From: Chaetomium olivaceum
Taxonomy: Eukaryota > Ascomycota > Sordariomycetes > Sordariales > Chaetomiaceae
Assembly (NCBI GenBank): GCA_039881045.1
Contig: JAYWVB010000002.1
Span: forward strand, 248,001-312,000
DNA length: 64,000 bases
Reading direction: 5' to 3'
The position numbers and the translations under genes were made by a program. The notes beneath the pieces are model-generated. The model saw only the letters and a program-made list of their open reading frames with translations, did no database searches and had not been told where the DNA came from. Shown here piece by piece: positions 35,462 to 46,432 of the stretch (position 1 is the stretch's first letter; each line of letters opens with the position of its first letter).

Positions 35462-36451
35462 TTCTTTTGAGACCAGAGAAGTGAATTAGAAACCGTGGTC
35501 GAGGGAAGGGAAATTTGTCGGAGGGAAAACGGAAACGAACACGGATCAGACTTTCATGGAAAATTTTGGGGGCTTCAAGTTCGATAATCATTCAAGGGAC
35601 GGAAGGCTGAACAACAAATTTGCGAATATTCTGCCTCGGACTTTTCGGAGGCCTTGACCGGTGGCTCTCGGTGGGTGGGTTGCAAGACATTGGTCAACAT
35701 ATCTGTTAGCGCCAACGGCCCCATCGCTTGCTTGATGTTAGTCATAGTTGGTGTGCGGCGGAGTTCGGTGTCACGACCAACAGAAATCCTGCCCTGGTTC
35801 CAGACTCGTTGATTCTCAACACGATAGTGTGATAGGTCAGACTCGTGCATATGCTGTAAGACGCAAACCAAAACATCTCATGTTCTTGAAGGATAAGCCG
35901 AGGACAGACACACACACCTCTGTTCCGGCACCATGGGCCAACACCCGGCTCTCCGGTGACCGCCTCAATCAGGAAGGTGGGCAATGATTCTTGGCCACAG
36001 TTCGAAATATTCCTGCACCGGAGTGACTTGGTTTATGGATCCGAGAGACATAACGGATACTGTGTGAGTTCACACTAGGGCTTTGCCACCTCATGCCTCA
36101 CCGAGCCATGACCAACGTCCTCAAGGAAAAGGAGGACTGCCAGCGGGCCGTTCGGGATCGGTTGGTGATCACTGGAGAGCGGTGGCTGCGCACTCGGACC
36201 GACCTCTGCAGGATCGTTAAATGATGGCCCACGTGAACTGATACTCGCAGTTCAGGCAACATGCTCGCTCGACCCCAGTGTGTTGTCAACGACTTATAAG
36301 GGGACTGAACGTCCCGCAACCAGATCCCCAAACTTGCTCCTCATCCACCTCCTTTCCCAACCATCTTTTATCGAAACATTCTCACCCACCAAAGACTCCC
36401 CCCAGCAGCAACCCATTATCAAACAACCGACTTTTTTTACAACTTACCACC
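35462..36451. other. Intergenic region between UstYa-type gene and small secreted peptide gene
   Basis: Divergent promoter region of about 1 kb. A TATA-like TATAAG lies at 36295, about 155 bp before the peptide ATG. No supported ORF. Confidence 0.5.
36295..36300 (+). promoter_or_regulatory. TATA-like box of the small secreted peptide gene
   Basis: TATAAG (followed by GGG) sits about 155 bp upstream of the ATG at 36452, with a pyrimidine/CA-rich leader between them. Confidence 0.4.
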
Positions 36452-36752
36452 ATGCTCTTCAAACACTCCATCATTGCCGCTCTCATGGCCTCCGCCTCAC
36501 TGGTGCTGGCACTGCCGGCCCCGAACACGGTGAACCTCTCGGTCCGGGACGAGGACTCTGACGCTGAGTATTACAAGCGTTCGACGTTCGAGACGTTTGT
36601 TTGCAAGCGCGATGACAAGTACGAACCTTCTCACTATTCGCCAACGAAATTTGCTCCCTCAACCCACACTAACATTTTCCAACAGCCAATCTCTCAGCTG
36701 CCTCCGCAAGAAGAGCGATGATGGGGATGAGTCCAAGTCCGCCAACATTTAA
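36452..36752 (+). CDS. Small secreted peptide precursor with Lys-Arg (Kex2) sites
   Basis: Two exons (36452-36618 and 36686-36752) around a 67-bp intron with a GTACGA donor and an AACAG acceptor give 77 aa. The first 20 residues are a clear signal peptide (MLFKHSIIAALMASASLVLA). An acidic pro-segment (RDEDSDAEYY) is followed by KR, then STFETFVC, then KR, then a Ser/Asp-rich tail with a second Cys (LSCLRKKSDD). The paired Lys-Arg sites are what the Golgi protease Kex2 cleaves in pheromone and RiPP precursors. The candidate released octapeptide has two Phe and a terminal Cys and occurs once, unlike multi-copy precursors. It has no CAAX end and no repeat, so it is not a typical mating pheromone. 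It could also be an ordinary small secreted protein. Confidence 0.6.
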
Positions 36753-37451
36753 CTTGCGAGTTGCACCCGTAAAATACCATTGACGCCCGAGTTGGGAGGA
36801 TCGCGGGAACACGGGCGAGGTGGACTTTGCTAGGCTCGGATTATACGCTCATTCATTAATAGCCATCTATCCGTAGTATTGCCAGGATCTGAATTGCAAT
36901 TTCTCACCTTGTATCTTGATCTCCCTGCACTTGGGGTACTACTTTTTATTTCGTCTCGTACATGTATCTCCATGCTAGGTTCGTGTAGGAGCATTTCACC
37001 CACAGGAGCCTCCCACTACAAATCGAGCCCCCATCTCCAAAGCCTGCCGGCCAACATCGACGGCCCAATTCGGGCAATTGTCCGCTTGCACGTCCCAAAA
37101 GTTTGTCGCGGGTCCACAAGCAAAACCTTTTTTTCTGGGCGACTCCAACTATCGGCATAACATTGGTCGGCCTTATGTGTGGATTCGGGAGGCCCCATGA
37201 CTCGCGTCAAGGATCGTCTAAAAATATGGGGATAATACGAAAACAACAAGGGGGCTGCGGCTTGTACGTTCCCTCTTTGGTTTCATCTTTCAAGCTTTCG
37301 GCGTGTTTCAGTCTCCGGCCCCTTTCATGATTTTGGGAACCGGTCTGAGAGAGAAATGCCCTTGATTCTTTCTCCCTATGTTTGTTATTCCGACTAGCGG
37401 CAGGGCTCCCTTTTTCATGTGGGCGCCACGATTAACTCTTTTTCCACAGCC
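36753..37451. other. Intergenic region
   Basis: 3' flank of the peptide gene and promoter of the TRP-like gene. Nothing else was recognised. Confidence 0.5.
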
Positions 37452-40119
37452 ATGGCGCGGCTCCTGACGCCAACATCGATAGTTGCCGTGCTCGCCCTGA
37501 TCAGCACGGTCCTACCAACGGCAGCAAACGCAGCGTATGTGCAATGGATACGCTGCCCCGATGGAAGTGGAGGCACGCAGGGGTTTGGGGACCTCTGGCC
37601 GACGTCGACGAGGGCGCGTCTCCTCCCCGATCACGACCCTGTCGGGAACTTTGGGTCCACGTTTGAGTTCGATGTCAGAGCCGACTATGCTGGTAAGGCG
37701 ACCTGTGCGGAACTTTTGCAGGGCGGTCCGCCGGATGTGACTATTAAGGTCGACGCGTTGAGCTTGTCAGACACATACGTCGTCCGCCCCATAAACTGGA
37801 CGTGCCTGTCGTTTTGGGACAGACCTGCTGTCGAACAAAAGTAAGTCGCGCCAACCTACCTCTGTTTTTGTGTTTGGTAACTGGAACGATGAGCCTCTAG
37901 TTTTCTAAAGAACCAGTCACCGGAAATACGGCTTATCGCGCAACATGACCTGGGTCAGCTTGGGTTGCTGCCAGCATTCTCGGTGGAGGTATCCTTTTGG
38001 TCTAGCAACAAGACCGGCTCAACGACGGAGTCATCAGCGTGTGTCTATTCTGAAATCACTCCAGAAATACGGCAGGTGGTATCGATTGCAGCACAGTACG
38101 GGCCCATTGTCGTGTTCTTGTTCGTGTTTTTATCCGGCCTCCTAGTCACGCTTTTCGCGCCGGCGGTATTCGCGCAACGCAGCCCGTCGTTGGGTGAAGG
38201 CCTTCAACAACACGCCACCAACAATGGCCACCATGACATCCTACAAAGGGCCATCCTCCCGGGAGTCGGTGACTGCCTACTTCACCTCCAGTTCATATTC
38301 TTCTTGGGCGCACTCACACTCCGGTATCCAGGATTCTACCAGCCTATCACGAGCCTGCTACACTGGTCCGCATTATTCAGTCCCATCGGGCCGTTCGGCC
38401 AAGAATGGAGGTACGGTGGGGTAAACGGCGGCATCTACGAGATCAACGGTACCCTCACGGGAACGTACGGACTGGAACTCATGTCACAGATCACGGGAGG
38501 GCCAGTAACTACGGATGTCTGGTGGAACATGGTTGTTATCGCCGCCGTCATTACTGGCGTGGTTGCCGTGTTCATGCTCCTTCACAAACTCCTGTCACAA
38601 CACGTCCCGTCACTCAGCTGGCTGGCGACATATGAGGACTTAAATGGCGAGGGCCCAACCTCCGGCTCGGCCTTCGCCCGCGGGATGTGGAATGTTTTAA
38701 GGGTGATCCTCAGCTACTTCCTCACCCCAATAGTCGCCATCTCAGCATATCAGCTTGACAACCTCCTGCTGCCGACCTACCACCTTGCGCTTGCATCTTT
38801 GTTGATCGTTCTAGTGATAGGCGGTCTGATATGGATGTGGAGGATTGCGCCTTCGAACCAGCTAGGGATCCTACTTCTGGACCCGTCAAAGCGGTATCGC
38901 CGGGTCAACACGGATGAGTCGGGGAACGATGCCGATTCAGAACGACCGGCCAAAGCTAAGGATCTATTTGTGGCCATCTTCTTCTTGCTGGCTTTCGTCC
39001 GGGGAATCACCGTTGGTGGGTTGCAATTCTCCCCGCTCGCACAGGTTATCATATTGGCCGCTACTGAGCTGTCCCTACTCGTTACAACTGCGATCCTGCG
39101 GCCAATGAGACGGCGGATCTTGTCTGTTTTCGTCGGCTCTGGCGTTACGAGACTTGTGATCATTGCATTCACGGCTGTCTTCCTTCCGGAGCTGGACGCA
39201 ACAATGTCAACAAGAAGCCGCGCGGGAATAGCCATTCTTGGGATTCACGCCGTCGTTTTAGTGTTTGGCTGCGCTGTCCCGGCCGGGATCCGTATTGTCA
39301 GTCTTGTTGGCAGCACCAAGTCTGCTGCTGACGAGCCAGAAGTGAGTTAGCAACCCCTGCAGTGCCCGTCGACTTATCTTCTAACGTTTCAATACATCAC
39401 AGATTTATGGACTAAGTCAACTCAGACGTCGTAGTTACGCCCTGAACAACCTCTCAGTTGCCCCCCTACGTCCACCACCTGCAGGCCCTTATGCCTCGCC
39501 TAGGATAGATCCTTCGACTTCATACCACGGCCACAGCCCAAGCGACGCGAGCAGCGTCTTCTACCCTGACTATACCTCATCGTCTGGCGGATCGCATCTC
39601 CGCGCGGTCCCCCAGCATCACTACTTCCGCCAACCGCGCTCTTCCACCTCCACCACCCGAACCCGGTCCCATGCCTCCTCCAGAATCGTCTCGAACTCCT
39701 CATCAAGCCCGCGAACATCAGATTCTCAACGATCTTCCTCCCGAAGCGGCAGGTCGCCGCCCGCCGCCAGTTCCTCCCTTATCTCACCAGCAAGAGCCCA
39801 ACGCTCCGAGACTTCCAGCTCCGAAGGTACCGTCACGGACACCTCCGAGCCGCCATTGTACACACCGCAACTGGCCGACTATTCCTTCCGCGAGGCAGAC
39901 TTGTATTACGGTCACGGCCGCCCACGACGGACTGGCACGTTTGGTCCTGCTGCTGCCGTCGCAGTTGAACCCGCGCCGCAGAGTCAGCCGTTGACGGTTC
40001 GACGGGTTGTGTCGGGCATGCGAAACCAGTTGATGGGGCGCCGATCGGCGTCGGCGGAGAGGCGGGGGGCGAATAAGGGGTTCGAAGTGAGGAGGCCGCC
40101 GAGGCCGCCTGGGATGTGA
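37452..40119 (+). CDS. TRP-like / ML-domain polytopic membrane protein
   Basis: Three exons (37452-37840, 37901-39341, 39403-40119) make about 848 aa; both introns are GT-AG and join in frame. It begins with a signal peptide (LLTPTSIVAVLALISTVLPT) and an extracytosolic Cys-containing domain resembling the ML-like domain of fungal TRP/Flc proteins (YVQWIRCPDG, VGNFGSTFEFDVRADYAG, INWTCLSFWD). About eight to nine TM helices follow, with the conserved loop FGQEWRYGGVNGGIYEINGT and LELMSQITGGPVTTDVW. A Ser-rich cytosolic tail contains RSSSRSGRSPP and a basic end (RRPPRPPGM). Fungal TRP-like/Flc proteins affect calcium and haem/FAD transport and cell-wall integrity. The exact subfamily is uncertain. 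An upstream in-frame ATG at 37419 is possible, but the signal peptide favours 37452. Confidence 0.75.
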
Positions 40120-40918
40120 CCTGGAGTTAGTATCAAGGGGTTGGGTAACTTGTCAGTGTACAACTTTAGAAGTCATAGATTATTAAAGCTAATTAGAATT
40201 AATTCACAGAGCGGCATCGTTCTAATTGAAAGTTGTCGACTTGTTGTATGCGCGGAGAGTTAGTCGTCCTTAAAGACCTGGTTACCCGAATCTTCATGCC
40301 CCGGCAGTCTATTTAACCCCTGTCGATGCCATCACGTCTCTTTTCGTATCGGGTTGCTAGGTGGGTGTTATAAGCTATTTCTTCTTGGGTACGTCTTAGG
40401 AATAATTAGCAATACAGACTGGATACGTCCAAATATTGGCCAGTTCAGGAGAACCTACACCTACCTACTTTACCTTTCCGGTGATGGGCTAGTAAATTAT
40501 GATGTGATCATCGTCCCTTGTCACTATCAATCTGCTACGTATGTACATACATCCGTACAAATACTTAGTTAAGGGTACAGCCAACAGCCCGGCAGTCACA
40601 TACATAAATGGGATCCCTGCGACTTTCGTTCTCGGCATCGCGAGATAAGACCGGTCGGAGGGGACAAGAACCCCGGTGTAACCTGGCGTCGCATTCTCGC
40701 CTGAGGGTCCGAGCCATGCTAACCCTAGAGAGGCAAGGATATCGCCCCTCATATAATGCTGACGCAAGGAACTTGTATCGCGGCACTGGCCATCTCCAGC
40801 TTTTCCAGTACAGATTCAACTGGTAAGCTTGTCCTTCACAACATCTGGGTCGCCAACTTGAACCTATAGCAAAGCCTGAACCAAATCTATCCTGTTTCGA
40901 CGCTAGCCTTAATTCACG
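40120..40918. other. Intergenic region
   Basis: About 800 bp, AT-rich at 40170-40230. No gene or repeat was recognised. It contains the P450 promoter. Confidence 0.5.
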
Positions 40919-42666
40919 ATGACTTTGTTCGAAAGCGTGATCGAGCATAGATGGCCTCTTCTCGTTGCCGTCACTGCGCTCTATGTGGTGAACAGCTTGG
41001 TACAATATTATCGGCTACGTCAGTTCGGAGGACCATGGGGGACTGGTTTTACCAAAGTGAGGCATAACATGACAGTTTTCACTGGCGAGGCGCACAATTG
41101 GTATCAGGAAGTCAGTGAAAAATACGGTACGTCTCTAGAAATCTCCCATCTTACATTCACCAACCTATGCTTGACTCCGACCCTTACGCCATGCCTCAAT
41201 ATCTAGGACCCATTGCCCGAGTTGGGCCGACGTCGCTCATTACGTCCGACCCCGACGTCTGGGCCCATATCAACACCAAGCCAGGCTACAAGCGATCGGA
41301 TTGGTACTTCCACGCCTGCCGCGTTGAGCACCAGCGCGACCACATCTTCAGCCAGACCAACACCAAACTCCACGATGAGCGCCGCAAGCAAATCGCCCCC
41401 GGCGTAAGCTCCCTCCCTCTTTCCATTCCTGCTCACACCCTCAACCAACCCCCTCAACCAGTACTCCGGCCGCGAAAACGACGAACTCGAAACCTCCATC
41501 GACGCGCGCCTCACCGAGCTCGTCACCCTCATCCGCACCAAATACCTCTCCCACCCCTCCACCACCGCCACCGCCACCTCCACCAACCGCATCGTCCCAA
41601 TGGACCTCGCCAAAAAGATCCAGTTCTTCACCCTCGACGTGATCAGCGCCGTCGGCACGGGCCAGCCCCTCGGCATGCTGCGCGCCGACACCGACGTCGA
41701 CCGGTACATCCAGTCAAGCGAGGAAGGGCTGCGCATTGGCGCAGCGTTCGCGGGGCTGGGCCTGTCCTGGCTCGCGCAGGCGCCGGTTTTGGGCGCGTGG
41801 TTGGCGCCGCGGCCGACTGATAAGAGTGGGTTTGGAGCGTTGATGGGGGCGTGTTATAAGGTGGTGGATGAGCGGGTGCGTGGGGTGAAGGAGGACGGGG
41901 GGAAGGGGCGGAGGGATATGTTGGCGTCGTTTATTAGGCATGGGCTGGAGGGACCGGATTTGAAGTCGGAGGTTTTGGAGACGTTGATTGCGGGGTCGGA
42001 TACAACGGCTGCGGCGCTGAGGGGGACGATATTGTACGTGATGGGGAATAAGAGGGTGTATGTGAAGTTGCAGGAGGAGATTGATGAGGCCGTGAGGGAG
42101 GGTAAGGTGGCTAAGGATGGGGAGGGGGTGATTTCGTTCGCGGTGGCTAAGCAGCTGCCATATTTGCAGGCTGTGATCAGGGAGGGGTTGAGGGTGTTTC
42201 CTCCGGTGAGGAACATCTTGCCGAAGGATATTCCTGCAGGCGGAGATATGGTCATGGTGGATGGCAAGCCCGTGTTCTTGCCTGGCGGAGTCGACATCGG
42301 ATACTCTGCGTTGGCCATGCACCACGACAAGAAACTCTATGGCGAGGATGCTGCCCTATTCCGGCCCGAACGTTGGTTTGAGCCCGACCAAAAGAAGCTG
42401 GCCGCGATGGTGAAGGTGAATGAGCTTACGTTCGGTCATGGACGTTGGCAGTGTCTGGGTAAGAACGTGGCTCAGATGGAGCTGAACAAGACGTTCTTCG
42501 AGGTAAGTTCTCGGTGCGATTTTACTTGGGAGGTTTTTTTAACAAGCTACAGCTGTTCCGGTATTTTGACTGGGCCATCGCCCATCCTGCCAAGCCATGG
42601 GATACCATGAACACCCTTGGTATCTTTGTGATCAACGACATGTGGGTACAGGTGACGGCCCGTTGA
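40919..42666 (+). CDS. Cytochrome P450 monooxygenase (pisatin-demethylase-like)
   Basis: Four exons (40919-41126, 41207-41403, 41462-42502, 42553-42666) encode 519 aa without frame breaks. The N-terminal hydrophobic anchor (WPLLVAVTALYVVNSLV) fits an ER-bound enzyme. The expected elements are in order: I-helix oxygen-binding AGSDTTAAAL, K-helix VIREGLRVFPP (ExxR), FRPERWFEP, and the haem-binding FGHGRWQCLGK (FxxGxxxCxG). The early PIARVGPTSLITSDPDVW block and overall layout recall fungal pisatin-demethylase-like P450s (CYP57/E-class group I). The substrate is unknown. It lies 4 kb from the small peptide and UstYa-type genes, with the TRP-like gene between them. Confidence 0.93.
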
Positions 42667-43996
42667 GGGGTGGGGCGATGTGGGCGACACAAACGTGCTT
42701 CAAGATGCTACTGGGCGGCGTATGCTACTTGCTGCGGGTTTGAATGTCAAGTATGTGTAAGTGACCGAGACTGATACGGATTTGGAGATGCATAATTGTA
42801 GGGTGGTCAAGGGGTGTCGGTGTGATGGTCTTCTTTCTTTGGCAGGGCAACCTTTGGGTGATGAAACTGTGCTTCCGAGGGCAGCGAGCGAGTTGTCAGT
42901 TTATCCCCCAAAGCACGGAGACTTTCGTGTCACAACCATGCCATGGTGGGGTTTTGGGCACTACCTAACAGTTCCCTTTGGGCTGGGAGGCGTTACACAG
43001 CATTGACAATATTCCAAGCTGAACCACCAAATGCAGACGTGGATGAATCTGCTGGTATTCATCAGCAGTGCCAACCAAAGTCCAGGGACCTCGCCTTGCC
43101 TCTTTGATTTCGAATTGTCCACCAGAGCGCGCCGATACCATCAGGGGTTGGAAAAGGCTACCTCAGAAAAGTATCATTTCCCCCTAAATGTAGCCCTCTT
43201 GGTCCCTTGGATAATAGCTAGTCGTAATAGCAGCTATCCGCATTTGGCGATGGTGGGTAATGCAACCAAAATGGTACGTGGTTCTACCAAAATGGGGGGT
43301 GAGGATATTATGCCTCATTGTGAGGCGCAGGAACTGCCTTTTGGCGTCTTCCAAGCGCAGATGCACTCCGCGGTCTAGATCCGCGATGGTGTTGCGCACC
43401 CCCGCACTCAGCCTTCGGACATCAGAGGCCTACTCGTGTTCCACCAGTCCCCCGAGAACTCGTGAAGGAGCATAGGAGGGAGCAGCTGTAGGAAGTATTG
43501 TAACAGGAAAAGGAAGAGTAAGACTGGCGAAATGGCCCGGATAGGCCGGCTGGAGGAAGTCGAAAGAATAAGGTTAAGGGAAAGGATTTGTTTGAGAAGG
43601 TTAGAGTTCAATGTCACTATCACCTTGCCCCTACTGTTGGACTACGCACTCTACGCGTGAACACTGCTTATTCATTGCTTGTAGCCTGTCACTTCAGCAT
43701 TACAAGTCTTAAGGCCCGTCCTGGGTTCTGACAGTCATTATCTAGCACAATGAGGACCGTTTTGCTCATCTTCAATAGGGGACGGATAATTACCAATTCT
43801 GCACGCTGTGGCGCAGCCTGCTAAAAACGGTAATGAGGGTCAGCGAAGGTCAACAAAGCTAAGGTATGTATGTACCTTAGGTCGAGCAACTTTCTGATCA
43901 GGGACCGAGCCAAACCCGGCAATGCTACGTGGGTGAGATGCGAAAAGCGAAATATCAAGTGTCAAAATTTGTCTCAAGCTAAAATGGAAAGTTTAA
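42667..43996. other. Intergenic region with possible transposase relic
   Basis: Around 43390-43600 (plus) the broken frames read like the C-terminus of a pogo/Fot1-type transposase (SDIRGLLVFHQSPENS, GRLEEVERIRLRE), but with stops and no upstream catalytic region. The rest holds no recognised feature. Confidence 0.3.
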
Positions 43997-44067
43997 GCGT
44001 CAGTGGTTTAGTGGTAAAATCCATCGTTGCCATCGATGGGCCCCGCGTTCGATTCGCGGCTGACGCA
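43997..44067 (+). tRNA. tRNA-Gly (GCC)
   Basis: 71 nt cloverleaf. The acceptor stem GCGTCAG/CTGACGC is perfect, with A as discriminator. The D arm contains GGTTTAGTGGTAAAA (A box). The anticodon loop TTGCCAT lies between CATCG and CGATG and gives GCC. The T arm is CGCGTTCGATTCGCG. A T run (ATTTTTG) follows as a Pol III terminator. There is no intron. Confidence 0.97.
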
Positions 44068-44248
44068 TTTTTGTCTTCTGGGTCATTTCTTTCCTTCCAT
44101 TTTAACCCAATCGGTTGCCCCAAAGTCCCTCGCCCACCAAGATGGCGACCAGGGGAGAAAGACTCAATCGGGAAGAGAGACAGACACTACTGGTAAGTTG
44201 GTAGGGTTGTGGGTGTCAAAGAATCTGTGCAATACCAAAGTAATTTCA

Positions 44249-45899
44249 CTAATGGCTCTCGTCTGGCTGGGGCATCATACTTGGCATCGGATGCCAGTAG
44301 CGACTGGCCTCGTCCCACCACCCCTTGTCAAGAGACGTTGCGTTCCGACAGTTCGGCCGCTCGTGTGATGCCTTGTCCCCAAACGGCCACACGGGCACAA
44401 AACAGACTTCATCGAAGTTGCAGCCCCCGCACTCCTTCCATTTGGTCCACCTCAGCTTGCCCATCAACGCGCGCAAGGCCTCCTTGGCCGCACTGATGGA
44501 GTGCTCGTCCACATCAATGTCCTCGATGAGCAGCTTCCGGACCGTAAACAGCGTCGAACAGATGTTGTGAGTGACAGTCTCGATGGCCGCCAGGACGAGG
44601 TGGTCTTCCTGCGTATCTGGGATGACAACTCTCGTATAAAACCGAGTACAGCGCCCAAGAGCGGCTTTATATCCCTCGTCTCGCTTGGAGTAGTCGATGT
44701 GCGTGTTCAGCAAACCATTCAGCTCGCCGCGCATCCACATGAGAGACTCGACCCCCTCAGCCATGTACCTCAGCCGGTCCGCATACCGCGCGACGATCAA
44801 GTCGACCACGCCCTGCCAGTCCACCACCCGTCCCTCACTCCCAACTCGCGCCTTCACAACCTCCGCCACCCTATCCCTCATCGCCCTCAACTCTCGATCC
44901 CCCACGCCCACCAACCTAGGCTTTCCCCCCTCCGTACCATCACCAGCACCACCACCACATCCACCCCCTGATAAAACCACGCCGACACCATACTCCCCCA
45001 ATCCACCTTCACCCTCCCACTCCCAATCCCGTCATACCTTCTCCCCACCCCCCGAATATACGAAAACATAATCCCCCTCCTCGCCTCGTCACCACCCACC
45101 CCGGGCCCCCCAACCCCGCCGTTCCCATACGGATCCGGCCTCTCCCCGACCCCCACCAACTCCATCCCCCCCTTCCCCTCCCCCTCCCCCAGAAAATCAC
45201 ACTTGATCACCTCAAACCCGGCCTCCATGCGCAGCACGCCGTGCAGGCTCCAGGGGACGACCAGATCACACAACACGCGCGCACGCCCGGGCTCGTCCCA
45301 CAGCGAGGCGGAGCGGTTGAGCCGTAACAGCAGGTCTTGCGTGTCCAGCGTGCCCATGTCGGTGTTGCCGGCGGAGGAGCCGTCGATGTACAACAGGGGG
45401 ATGGGGTGCGTGGTGAGGTAGGTTTGGAGGTAGCCGTTGCTTTGGGGAGCCGCGGCAGGGAGGGGTTGGATGGGTTGGTTAAGGGGGTGTTGGTGGTTCT
45501 GGTTCTGGTCCTGGTCCTGGAGGGAGGGGGGTTGAAGCCGGGGGGTGGTTTGTGGGGCGGCAGGGGCGGGTGGGCGAAGAGCTCGGCGTGCTCGATCTCA
45601 AAGGCCAGCCATTCTGGTCCCTTGGGTGGGGTGCTGTTGGGGCTGCCGTGGTGGAGGAGCACGCCGGGCGGGATGGTGGCCACGAAGAGGGACATGCCGT
45701 TGTGGTTGAGCGAGGAACCCCATTGGCGCATGGCCGAGTGGATCGCGTTGAAGATGTCGAATGCGTTGTGCCGTGCAGCGGCCTCGCTGGGGCCGAACTC
45801 GGCTGGGGTTGTGTCGGGGATTGCTGTCGTGGACGAGGGGACGGTGAAGACAGCAAAGCCGAGGACGACCAAGCGCCTGATTGATGCCATGGTCGCCAT
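44249..45899 (-). CDS. Secreted protein of unknown function, two frame breaks
   Basis: The start at 45899 gives MATMASIRRL and a signal-like segment (VVLGFAVFTVPSSTTA). The protein then has HNAFDIFNAIHSAMRQWGSS, MSLFVATIPPGVLLHHGS and LAFEIEHAELFA. After a Pro/Thr/Arg-rich linker it continues as YIDGSSAGNTDMGTLDTQDL, GVLRMEAGFEVIKCDF and RYDGIGSGRVKVDWGSMVSA. The end has VARYADRLRYMAEGVESLMW and TQEDHLVLAAIETVTHNICS, plus a Cys-rich tail. This matches a family of unnamed secreted fungal proteins I recognise only by pattern. One missing base near 45454 (CCGCGG) and one in the C run near 44966 split it into three frames; restoring both gives 550 aa, an exact codon count. The linker is low complexity. 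Confidence 0.65.
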
Positions 45900-46432
45900 T
45901 CGCGCGCGACGCGTCAGCGTCCAATTACTTACAATCACCGGCTTGGACGCTCAAGTGCTATCTTTCTCAAGATAGAGCGTCTAAACCGAAAAGTGTCTAT
46001 GCAGGCGCAGGAACAGCCTGCCGAGTGGGCTTGGAGTTCTGCCCGGAGCGACGACGATGAAGACAGTTAATTAAGTATGGTGGTACAGACATACGAAGGA
46101 TTAATTCGGTGACATTGCGCCACGGAATTAGCGGTCAGCTGTGCCGACACGCGGCTTTGTCTCAGCGATTCGTCATCCGTACGACAGGGAAACAAAAACG
46201 ACGCAGCCGCCATATTTTGAGGCGCTCAAAACTTCTATGTTGCATATCCTTTCCTGTTGTTCAAATGTGGACTTGTATTCAAAAGGAGATGAGAATATGG
46301 GAACTAACAAGCCTTAGCAAATAACCGAAAAATTCTAACCCTGAACAACGCCTCAAAACTCACATTGTGAGTCTCACATCTATGGCTTCCAATGAAGATT
46401 CAATACCTCGCCATCACAAACAGTCTCCCAGT
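45900..46432. other. Intergenic region
   Basis: Promoter of the secreted-protein gene and 3' flank of the HET gene. No other feature was recognised. Confidence 0.5.
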
